DNA from: Mayamaea pseudoterrestris
Taxonomy: Eukaryota; Bacillariophyta; Bacillariophyceae; Sellaphorales; Sellaphoraceae
Length of the DNA: 64,000 bases
Direction of reading: 5' to 3'
NCBI GenBank assembly: GCA_027923505.1
Contig: BROI01000003.1
Coordinates: 682,001 to 746,000 of the forward strand
Position 1 is the first letter of the stretch, and each line of letters begins with the position of its first letter. This document shows positions 41,564 through 49,635 of this stretch, one piece after another. The position numbers and the translations under genes are program-made. A model generated the notes under the pieces. It had not been told where the DNA came from, did not search any database, and worked only from the letters and a program-made list of their open reading frames with translations.

Positions 41564-42619
41564 ATGAGTCCACAAACATGGTTACTAGCGTCTATATTGG
41601 CAGTCAGCCTTCTTAAAATTGATGGCGCTTCCCGCTCAAGGTTTCACGCTCGGCCACGCATCCTGCAGCCGATCCGAGGAGGTTCGTCGGATCCGCGTCT
41701 CATGGCACAAAAAATTTCGCCACAATACACTCCGGAAGTGGGAGAAGTAGATCCTAGGAATCAGCAATATGAACAGCCACAGGAATATGGATACGTGGAT
41801 GATGTAGGGCTACCCAACACATTTGGTGATGTTAACGACGATCCCATGCACGAAACAGTTCAGGATCGTCTCGATCATTGGAAGCAAAGGCAGCAAGAGT
41901 ACGCAGCAACGGCCCAGGCCAGTGCTCGAGACGAACAAGGACGAGTAAAGCTAATGATGTCCGTGTCCAAGGGATCTAGGGCTGTCATGTTCATCATTTT
42001 GCTTTTTCGAGCCTTGTTTCTGTATGAGGTCGCAGACAAGTATTCTGGAATGAGACGATTGATGCTAGTGATTCCGGTATGCCTGTTGCTGGTCGGAAAC
42101 CTGGCCGGAGTAGTGGCGAGTTTCACTTCACCTTCTCATTCATCGAAAAAGAGGCTAAAGGTTAGTCGCTTGCCGTCGGTGTATTGCTTTGATTCATCAG
42201 TCATCAGTGGTGCTGATTTGCTGATCGCTTTGTCCACGTATGATTACCTCTGCCGCACCATTTTTTGCTCGCTCACCCTCCCTTGTTTGCTGCAGGCTAT
42301 TCTGAACTGCGACAAATTTGTCGAGGCTTTATTGATTGTGTTTTGCTTTCTGCGGCTCACCATCCTGCCGTCCAAGTATACGGCGCGAGAGGTTTACGTC
42401 GCGTCTGTATTCCATTCCGTATTTTTCATCATTCAGGCGCAGGCCTTTACGAAACTATCATGGGACGACAATGGTCCGACACCTGCCGCAGTTACAATGA
42501 ATAGCGATGGTTTATCAGACAATGCATTACGGCAGCCCGGCCTTCAACCTGAATTGCGGGGGCCTCAGCTGCCGTCTGGACGGAATCAAGACTTTCCTTC
42601 GATACAACGGCGCAATTAG
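41564..42619 (+). CDS. Secretory-pathway membrane protein, unrecognised, with probable in-frame intron
   Basis: A signal peptide (MSPQTWLLASILAVSLLKIDG) is followed by an acidic, Tyr/Gln-rich luminal stretch and several membrane helices (VMFIILLFRALFLYE, LMLVIPVCLLLVGNLAGVVA, then VEALLIVFCFLRLTIL). Bases 42161-42295 look like a phase-0 intron: GTTAGT start, pyrimidine-rich end with CTGCAG, and 135 bp long, a multiple of three, so the frame stays open through it. The 45 codons it would add are Cys/Ser-rich and unlike the flanks. Spliced, the protein is 306 residues (KKRLK joined to AILNCDKF); unspliced it is 351. The hydrophobic part resembles no family I can name. Confidence 0.65.
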   Translation: MSPQTWLLASILAVSLLKIDGASRSRFHARPRILQPIRGGSSDPRLMAQKISPQYTPEVGEVDPRNQQYEQPQEYGYVDDVGLPNTFGDVNDDPMHETVQDRLDHWKQRQQEYAATAQASARDEQGRVKLMMSVSKGSRAVMFIILLFRALFLYEVADKYSGMRRLMLVIPVCLLLVGNLAGVVASFTSPSHSSKKRLKVSRLPSVYCFDSSVISGADLLIALSTYDYLCRTIFCSLTLPCLLQAILNCDKFVEALLIVFCFLRLTILPSKYTAREVYVASVFHSVFFIIQAQAFTKLSWDDNGPTPAAVTMNSDGLSDNALRQPGLQPELRGPQLPSGRNQDFPSIQRRN

Positions 42620-42673
42620 TGACGTGACGATATGGCTTGTAGCACGGTTAATTTTAAAAGTTGGTTGAAGTAT

Positions 42674-43081
42674 CTACTTTTGTAATCTACAGAAATGCAG
42701 GTATGTCGTGCCATGCGAAGCCTTAACCTCATTGGGACGGCGAGGCCCATGTGACATCTGTAACCTATTGATTGCTCGTCGCTGACATATGGGGAGACGG
42801 TCTACAGGATAGCTGTATAAATATAAACATTTTTTAACTCTCTCAACGCTAATGGCACGAGGCAGAAACATCTTACGCGTCTGCATACCGACGACTAGGA
42901 CTTCTCGTATTGAATGCATTGCTGAAATCCGAGAGCCATGGCCACTATCGTAACTGCGTGCAGCAGATTCCTGGACTTCGATAGTATCACTCATTTTTTG
43001 ACGGAGACTGGGCTTGTCATGAAATGTCCAACTCGTCGAGAAGCTGCTCATACGATATGATGCCGTAAAAAACTGTCCCAT
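42674..43081 (-). CDS. Possible small protein, 135 residues, hypothetical
   Basis: A frame from an ATG at 43081 (MGQFFTASYRMSSFS) in a 608-bp gap (42620-43227) between convergent genes. The composition is protein-like, with a helical stretch SIREVLVVGMQTRKMFLPRA, but no family is recognised and it may be chance. No other content is seen in this gap. Confidence 0.3.
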   Translation of the reverse strand: MGQFFTASYRMSSFSTSWTFHDKPSLRQKMSDTIEVQESAARSYDSGHGSRISAMHSIREVLVVGMQTRKMFLPRAISVERVKKCLYLYSYPVDRLPICQRRAINRLQMSHGPRRPNEVKASHGTTYLHFCRLQK

Positions 43082-43227
43082 GGTGGATGGGCAGTTGCGT
43101 GTGGTTCTCTTCACCTAAAAGTTTATAGAATATAGTGGAGTTTACCTTCATATCTGATTTTCAGATTATATAATTTACAGTGAATGATCCACTACATTTT
43201 TTTCATGCAAAATGCAATCTGCACATT

Positions 43228-44247
43228 TTACTTGCTGGTATTCTCCATGAGATCGCAAGGACGCGACAATATCGTGTCTGTGATCGTACTAGTTTCTTTT
43301 GGTACTTGCATTGGCGTCGTCGCGCTATGTTGCTTTCGTATTGACCCTGCCGTTGGGCATCGCATCAAGCACGGAACATTCTTGGCTTCAAGTTCGTCCG
43401 CCTCGTTCGGCACCTTGCCAAAGGAGAATTGACACTCGAATGTTTCATAGTTGGGTTCCATGGTAAGCGGCAGTCCCATTTCCTGCGCAAAGAATGCTTG
43501 TGTCGGAATTTTGCAGCTATTGACGCAGACAGACGCGCATCCCGACTCTTCGAGAAATCGACAGCGCTTGACCAAGAGTCCTTGGTTTGGACCGACGATA
43601 ACAGCATCTTCGCCGTCTGGTCCAGCTGCGACAACGTCATTGATTTCACACTCGCCCATGAGCCAGGTTCCAGCCACCTTGGTGGCCCATGCATTCATGC
43701 GGGCACTAAACTTTGGAAAGGGTGACGCAAAGAGTCGAGCGTAGGCTGACGGCAACCAAAATGGAAACAAACTTTTGAGGACATCCAACGCCTTTTGCTG
43801 TACGATTGTTCTGTTTGGGTACTTGCGATTCATCTTGAGTGCAATGTCAGTAATGCCTCGAAAGTCGTCAGTGGCGTAGGTAGAGTTGAGTTGCGTATGT
43901 TCGGCGAGGGCCTTTCGAAACACTGTCAGAAAGAGTTTGTCAATCTTGCGACCGAGAGGGCCGACAATATTTTCATAGTCTGGTTTAGTTTCTCTGGGAG
44001 GTCCTCGTATAGCCGATTCCCAATATGTTGCGTTTCGTATGGGAAATTTAGTCGGTGAAATTTGCTGACTGCCGTCGGCCGCTGATGCCGACGACGACAA
44101 AAGAACTGTCGACGGGAAGCCCCTAGAAGCAAATTTTGATCTTCGTCGAGTTCCCAGTTGAAATCCAAACGTCGTTTCTGTACACACTGAGCATAGTGCG
44201 ACTAATACAATGCTAGACTTGACGCTGGCGGAGGCGACGATTCCCAT
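43228..44247 (-). CDS. D27-like (DUF4033) beta-carotene isomerase family protein, plastid
   Basis: D27 is an iron-containing plastid enzyme that isomerises all-trans to 9-cis beta-carotene in strigolactone synthesis; algae carry several D27-like paralogues of wider carotenoid role. The C-terminal DUF4033 block is clear: CRFLEESGCASVCVNSCKI, PTQAFFAQEMGLPLTMEPN and YETFECQFSFG, with the conserved cysteines. The N-terminus (SSIVLVALCSVCTETTFGFQ) is a signal peptide ending in an aromatic-led motif, and a Ser/Ala-rich transit stretch follows, so plastid import is expected. The length of 339 residues is slightly above plant D27. The product made in a diatom is unknown since strigolactones are not established there. 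Divergent from the protease gene, 217 bp apart. Confidence 0.88.
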   Translation of the reverse strand: MGIVASASVKSSIVLVALCSVCTETTFGFQLGTRRRSKFASRGFPSTVLLSSSASAADGSQQISPTKFPIRNATYWESAIRGPPRETKPDYENIVGPLGRKIDKLFLTVFRKALAEHTQLNSTYATDDFRGITDIALKMNRKYPNRTIVQQKALDVLKSLFPFWLPSAYARLFASPFPKFSARMNAWATKVAGTWLMGECEINDVVAAGPDGEDAVIVGPNQGLLVKRCRFLEESGCASVCVNSCKIPTQAFFAQEMGLPLTMEPNYETFECQFSFGKVPNEADELEAKNVPCLMRCPTAGSIRKQHSATTPMQVPKETSTITDTILSRPCDLMENTSK

Positions 44248-44464
44248 GGTCGATTCTCATGATCGAACGAATGATGATGAAACGCGGCGGTTTCATCGTC
44301 GTGAATGTAAAGCGGCACTCAAAAGTCAGACGGCACATGCTTCATCGCTCGCTGCGCGGCAGAGGGCGACCATGATGAAGGACCGCAAAAAACGGCTGCG
44401 CTTTCGATTGGCTCCTCTCGCGCTCTTGCTGCAACCGGTGTTTCACTGACGAACCATACGGAAC

Positions 44465-46663
44465 ATGTCTACTAAATTTCCATCAAGTAGATTTATGACA
44501 CGATCATTGGCTCTGTTGCTTGGCCTCATGAGCTCGCGGACATCTGCCGTGTTGCAAACCGCCCAAATTGATGTTTATTTAGGAGACTACCCAGCCTCCA
44601 AAAGCTCTCCCTCCTACACGCTACTTGCGTCACAAGCTTCCTTTGGCGCGTACCCCGAAATGATTGGGGAAAGTCCGGAAGGAAACCCCGCATGGGAGCT
44701 TGTTCTACCACCCGATGACAATCCACTTTTATGCTTAAACATTACGAGTAATGCGGCCGCAATGAAAGACAATACTGTACTCCTTGTCCCAAGGGGTACC
44801 TGTACATTTGAAACAAAAGCTCTTCATGCGCAGCAGCTTGGAGCTATGGGAATTATCATTCACGGAAGCCTTGCGAGTCGCTATGGCTATAATGAATCCA
44901 CGAGTCAAACGCAGTGGCCATTGGAATACTATGACTATGATTGCTCCAAGGGACGAACCATGATTCCCAAGTCAAGCCTCTCTTTTGATCCTGTTCCATA
45001 TAACTCAGAAATTAATGATGCAATGCTTTCTGGACGTAGCAACTCGTGCTCGTCCGACGCTACTTGTCCCTCGCAGGCTTGCTTGCTGACGGGCCGCAAC
45101 GCTACGAGCAGCAGCAGCTCTGGCGGAGACACAATGGAAGCATGCTGCGCATGGGACTTGTCCATATTTTTATATTCCGACAATGGGCATAAAGATGACG
45201 ATTTGGCAGCTACTGTAAAGATTCCAGCCGCATACTTGACCATGCAACAAGCCAATGACTTGCTGCGCGATATGAAAGCCTACTCGACAATTCAAATTGT
45301 CCTTTCGGAGCGATGGCGTTCCGATTACAATACCAGCAGCTACGTGATCTGGGCACTGGGAGTGGCAGTGGCAGCCGCGGCGGCATACCTTTCGGCTGGC
45401 GACTACCACTATGTCATTCGGCAACATATCAAACGACAATCATCACGAAGCGCCAATTCAAACCCAGCGTCTGACTCATCGCAACCGCCTGTACGTCCAT
45501 CGATACAGGCGGAAGACAGCATGGAACTCACGGCGGCTCATGCACTCGGCTTCATTGTCATGGCTTCGTCCAGTCTATTGATTCTCTTTTACTTTAAAAT
45601 CTACGGAATCGTCAAGTTGATGTACGGTCTTGGTTGTTCCAAAGCAGTCAGCCAAGTGTTGCTTGATCCGCTCGTGGCACAGGCGCAGAAGCGACTCCAG
45701 GTTCGAAACAAGGTTGTTTGGCGCACTGGCACGGAGGACTTTGGCGACATTACGGTCCGAGACGTTGCGTCACATGTTATTGGCTACACGTTCGGCCTCA
45801 CTTGGTTGTATTTTGCATTCATGGTTCGACATCCCGATACTATTACCTTTTACTGGGTGATGCAAGATGTCTTTGGAGCATGCATGTGCGTCATGTTTCT
45901 ACAGACGATCCGATTGAACAGTGTGCGGGTAGCGACAATCCTGTTGCTGGTGGCATTCTTTTACGACATTTTCTTTGTCTTTGTGACACCTCTTTTGTTC
46001 AAGGGCAAGTCTGTCATGATTACAGTGGCCACATCGGGTGGTCCGCCGACGGCAGATCCAATGTGGTGCGAGCGTTACCCCGACGACGCCAATTGCCGGG
46101 GAGGCGATCCGCTTCCCATGCTCTTTACCATTCCACGCATCAATGACTACCAAGGCGGGTCTAGCTTGTTAGGACTGGGAGATATTGTTCTGCCGGGCCT
46201 TTTAATTAGCTTTGGAGCCCGCTTTGATGCGGCAAAGTCACTTCTTGGTATATTGGGCGGCGGAAATGGTCTGCTAAATTCGTACGCGAGCTGTCCCGAA
46301 CGCAAATATTGCTTTCATTGCTCAGTTTGCAGCGGCGGTTACTTTTTGCCATTGGTAATTTCATATGCCGTTGGCTTGGCTATGGCAAATGCTGCAGTCT
46401 ATTGGATGCAGATGGGTCAGCCTGCTCTGTTGTATCTCGTCCCATGCTGCCTTGGGACGCTCACTTTTATGGGATGGAGGCGACAGGAGCTGAAAGACCT
46501 CTGGGATGGACCAAAGGCCATTCGGGCAGTCGATAATATTATATACGGCGAAATGGAAGCGCCGCCGCCGACCACGGGTCACGAACCATTGCCGAGCTCG
46601 GACGACGATGGCGGCCTCGAGACGCCAATGGTGCCTTCAGCACAGGAAGATCTCGATAGATAG
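44465..46663 (+). CDS. Signal-peptide-peptidase-like aspartyl protease (SPPL2 type)
   Basis: SPPL enzymes are GxGD intramembrane aspartyl proteases that clear type II membrane stubs in endosomes or Golgi. The 732-residue protein has a signal peptide and a luminal protease-associated (PA) domain (VLLVPRGTCTFETKALHAQQLGAM follows the PA pattern). Multiple membrane helices come next, with catalytic Tyr500-Asp501 (FFYDIFFVF), the GLGD motif with Asp573 (LGLGDIVLPG) and the PAL motif at 653-655 (QPALLYLVP). All catalytic elements are present. PA domain plus Cys-rich luminal loop mark it as SPPL2-like rather than ER SPP. Codons are unbroken and no intron is needed. Confidence 0.95.
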   Translation: MSTKFPSSRFMTRSLALLLGLMSSRTSAVLQTAQIDVYLGDYPASKSSPSYTLLASQASFGAYPEMIGESPEGNPAWELVLPPDDNPLLCLNITSNAAAMKDNTVLLVPRGTCTFETKALHAQQLGAMGIIIHGSLASRYGYNESTSQTQWPLEYYDYDCSKGRTMIPKSSLSFDPVPYNSEINDAMLSGRSNSCSSDATCPSQACLLTGRNATSSSSSGGDTMEACCAWDLSIFLYSDNGHKDDDLAATVKIPAAYLTMQQANDLLRDMKAYSTIQIVLSERWRSDYNTSSYVIWALGVAVAAAAAYLSAGDYHYVIRQHIKRQSSRSANSNPASDSSQPPVRPSIQAEDSMELTAAHALGFIVMASSSLLILFYFKIYGIVKLMYGLGCSKAVSQVLLDPLVAQAQKRLQVRNKVVWRTGTEDFGDITVRDVASHVIGYTFGLTWLYFAFMVRHPDTITFYWVMQDVFGACMCVMFLQTIRLNSVRVATILLLVAFFYDIFFVFVTPLLFKGKSVMITVATSGGPPTADPMWCERYPDDANCRGGDPLPMLFTIPRINDYQGGSSLLGLGDIVLPGLLISFGARFDAAKSLLGILGGGNGLLNSYASCPERKYCFHCSVCSGGYFLPLVISYAVGLAMANAAVYWMQMGQPALLYLVPCCLGTLTFMGWRRQELKDLWDGPKAIRAVDNIIYGEMEAPPPTTGHEPLPSSDDDGGLETPMVPSAQEDLDR

Positions 46664-46914
46664 ATGCAGAACCCACTCGTTCATATATATTAACATAGCA
46701 AAGCCATTGCTTATCTAATGTTTTATTTATATAAGTTTCTATATGCTTTATTGCGTGATGGTTTCAAGAATGTGTGTTAACGATCGCTGGGATATGCGAC
46801 CAATCGTCTTGTAAATCTTGGTCAAAAATATAAATTTTAATGGCAACTGGGAATGGCAATGTTTCTAGCCATCACCACTATCTGCTGCGGTGTATTTGTG
46901 TCAATGGCCGCTCC

Positions 46915-48240
46915 CTACTCAGACGTATCGGGCGCCTTTGGCGGAAAATAGGAGCTGTCTTCCACGTCTGCGATAAGCATTGACCGCTTGCTGTCAGAAA
47001 AAGCATTTCTTTTGCTCGCGATCGACAATGCGTCAGCCACGGCAACTGCATCGCGCGATGTTGTCGTCTTGGTCGCTTGATAATCTGCAATAGCGTTCGA
47101 GAACAGAGCTACACTCTCCGGCTTGGCTAAGGCTGCTTTAAATGCCACTTTGATAGTATGAAGTTGCTCAATGCTTGCTGTAATCTTGTATTGTCCAGCA
47201 AAAGGCGAGCCGAGGTCGTAAAAGACTGTAAAGCATGAAACAAACGTTCCGATCAATGTGGCCCAGAGAAGCTTGAGCTGAAATGCCTGCAGGAAATACA
47301 ATATATCTTGGTTCGTCTCGATCAGAAAGCACACGCAAGCTGCAAATGCGAGAGCTCCGAGCGTCACCCAGTGAAGCATTGGATAGGTGCTCTGCAGTGC
47401 AGTAATGCGAATGAGACGCTGCTCCCGCAACCTCGTCACGGCGGCAAACGATTGATCAGCCAAATGCGAAGGGATCGGGTTGTTGTAGCCTTCATTTAGC
47501 TGCAAAAGCAAGCCATTCAGCTCCGTATCCATTCCTTTGCGCGGATCAATCACGTCCGATGCATCCGAAACCGTGGCTCGACATTCGTTGAGTAATCGGT
47601 TGACATACTGCAACAGATACGATCGGCACAGGTCGCGCACCGGCCCTTCAGGAAAAACATAAATCATATGTCCCAAGCTTCGGAGTTCGCCTGCTTCTAG
47701 ATTGATGCATTTTCGAATGTCGACTTGACGTTGACGCAAGGTACTAATCGATGTCGAGGTCAACGTCGCAAACAACAGAGCAATGGCTGGAACCACAATG
47801 CCATTGACAGCCGGGGCAATGATTTTAGCCTGGAGCTGTCCGCCATCAACAGCATACCACTTGTTATCCGAGAATATTTCAACAACCTGATTGAAACCTT
47901 GCGCAACATACTCGTACGTGAAAAAGGCCAAAATTGGTGTAATCGTTGGAAGAGCAAATTCCAGCAACGACTCGATATCGTTATCGTTCCTTCTATTTTG
48001 AACACTGCTGCTTGAAAGACTTGATGGAAATGAGCCGGCATAAGCAGTTCCATTATTCCTCGTTCCTCCGTTGCCATCCAATGGAACGTATTGCGAGCTG
48101 AGCGACCTCCCATCACCTTTTATTGTTGGATTTCTTGTAATCTGAGGCGTAAACAACGACTGAAACGCCCAGGCGCGCGGACAACAACATGTTACCAGAA
48201 TGAAGGCAATAGTTCCAGCTCTTGGATATGGTTTTGGCAT
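46915..48240 (-). CDS. DUF4239 (bestrophin-like) membrane protein, plastid-targeted
   Basis: A second DUF4239 protein, 441 residues, single exon. The N-terminus (GTIAFILVTCCCPRAWAFQS) is a signal peptide with the WAFQS plastid-entry motif. The first helix pair holds PTITPILAFFTYEYVAQGF. A conserved Arg-Gln rich helix follows (TLRQRQVDIRKCINLEAGEL). Then LREQRLIRITALQSTYPMLH precedes the second membrane pair, and the DUF4239 signature end DLGSPFAGQYKI is present intact. It is about 7 kb from its paralogue-like relative at 38301 but differs in length, intron content and sequence, so they are not a recent pair. Confidence 0.82.
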   Translation of the reverse strand: MPKPYPRAGTIAFILVTCCCPRAWAFQSLFTPQITRNPTIKGDGRSLSSQYVPLDGNGGTRNNGTAYAGSFPSSLSSSSVQNRRNDNDIESLLEFALPTITPILAFFTYEYVAQGFNQVVEIFSDNKWYAVDGGQLQAKIIAPAVNGIVVPAIALLFATLTSTSISTLRQRQVDIRKCINLEAGELRSLGHMIYVFPEGPVRDLCRSYLLQYVNRLLNECRATVSDASDVIDPRKGMDTELNGLLLQLNEGYNNPIPSHLADQSFAAVTRLREQRLIRITALQSTYPMLHWVTLGALAFAACVCFLIETNQDILYFLQAFQLKLLWATLIGTFVSCFTVFYDLGSPFAGQYKITASIEQLHTIKVAFKAALAKPESVALFSNAIADYQATKTTTSRDAVAVADALSIASKRNAFSDSKRSMLIADVEDSSYFPPKAPDTSE

Positions 48241-48602
48241 GATGGTGATTGATGAATCTTGGTTTGAAGAGGGGGAAGTTCAATCAGGCAAAAGTTATGA
48301 GCAGACATGGAACAGCAGTTGGATTTTCGCCGGATTTGTTTCGTCACACCTTTTGTCTTGGTAAGACATGATGACGTTTCAAATGGTTATCAGCCTCACT
48401 CGAGGCGAGACGAAGTTAACTACTGAGAACGTTGCAAGCAAAAGCTAACACGCACTCTTTGAATAGTTTTAGCAATCCACCGGCAGCACAAAAATCTATG
48501 GATCAAAAGTATATTGCATTCAAATCTTTTAAAATTTCTCATTAACTCCTCGGCGTGACACTTTGCAAGACCCACGCCACCCCGTTCGTCAAAACTCCTC
48601 GT
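48241..48602. other. Intergenic, 362 bp, promoter of DUF4239 gene
   Basis: Between the 5' end of the second DUF4239 gene and the 3' end of the inhibitor-2 gene. No gene supported. Confidence 0.4.
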
Positions 48603-49301
48603 TCAATCCTCATCTTCGTCGTCGTCTTCGTGCTCATTATCTGCATCAGCATTCCTATCATAATCATCTCCATTCCTGCCAAAATTGGCGTCATCGTCGC
48701 CCTCTGCAACAGCATCATCCGAATGCTGCGACCGAAAGCGCCGCACCAGCTCCATTTCATTGTAATGCCGCTTTCTATGCTCCTTAAACTCCAACTGGCG
48801 CATTTCACTCTTGCGATCATCGACAACTTCCTCATCATCCGCTTGACAGCTACTCGCCGAAGGACTGGACGGATACGTTTGCTGGACGGCAGCGACAGAG
48901 TCAAGTCTTGTCTGCAGCAAGTCCCAGTCAACCGATGGTTTCTGATTGGCGGGTGACTTGCAGCGACCCGATCCATCCGACTCGGCTCCAGAGTCATACT
49001 GCGCGTGATACGGCGTGTTCGGTTCATCAATCGACTGTCTCGTGCCTCGCAGCTTGTTGTGTTCGGCAATCGTTTCCTCGTCAAATTTGAGTTGCTTCTT
49101 TTGATGGTCAGACTCTTGCTGCTGCTCGCGGTTCTTTTTCAATGCAGGTTTTGCAGCAGTCTTGTGTCCATCTGCTGCAAGTTCATGATCCAGAGCATGA
49201 TGATGTTCGTCCGTGTCACTCCCGCTGTCAGGCAAGAATGGAGTCTTGTCGGATGTTGGCATTTTTTGATCCTGTTCGACGCCATCTACTGGTTCGCTCA
49301 T
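48603..49301 (-). CDS. Protein phosphatase 1 inhibitor-2-like protein
   Basis: Inhibitor-2 (PPP1R2) binds and regulates PP1 catalytic subunits through three contact elements. This 232-residue, largely disordered protein shows KKQLKFDEETIAEHNKLRGT followed by SIDEPNTPYH (residues 90-99), matching the IDEPxTPY element with its GSK3-type Thr. Later, EFKEHRKRHYNEMELVRRF includes KRHYNE at 177-182, matching the KxHYNE element that enters the PP1 active site. The rest is Asp/Ser-rich with an acidic tail. Gene structure is a single exon. The two short motifs make the family call good. Confidence 0.82.
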   Translation of the reverse strand: MSEPVDGVEQDQKMPTSDKTPFLPDSGSDTDEHHHALDHELAADGHKTAAKPALKKNREQQQESDHQKKQLKFDEETIAEHNKLRGTRQSIDEPNTPYHAQYDSGAESDGSGRCKSPANQKPSVDWDLLQTRLDSVAAVQQTYPSSPSASSCQADDEEVVDDRKSEMRQLEFKEHRKRHYNEMELVRRFRSQHSDDAVAEGDDDANFGRNGDDYDRNADADNEHEDDDEDED

Positions 49302-49635
49302 GACTCGAGATGAATTATATATTGAAGTATAGCAAAGGCTGCAAGCTCTGTCTCGCTAATTGATTATACGTGAATGGAAGCCGAGTTGAAGAGAAGGGCA
49401 AGTGGAGTGAGCTTGGTGTGTGATGGGAGGATCGCGTGAAGCGCGCCATGGTCCGTCGTCAACCGTTGCGCAGATTGCAGCTTGCGGCGCGTGTGCTCCA
49501 CGCAGGATCGGGCCGCATGTTGCGTTCGCACAATGGCGCACAGCCGCTGCTTTGAAATAATTCAATCTGCTGCCGTAAACAGTGGTGCTGCTATTACTCC
49601 TCCATAGCCATCTTACTACGCAACGATATTTCGCA
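49302..49635. other. Divergent promoter region, inhibitor-2 / Pro-rich protein
   Basis: A 334-bp region between two divergent starts. Only short frames. No clear TATA box. Confidence 0.4.

Noticed and set aside
42161-42295. Extra transmembrane-like segment in the 41564 gene
   Set aside because: It fits better as an intron: GT and AG ends, a pyrimidine-rich 3' end, and composition unlike the flanks.
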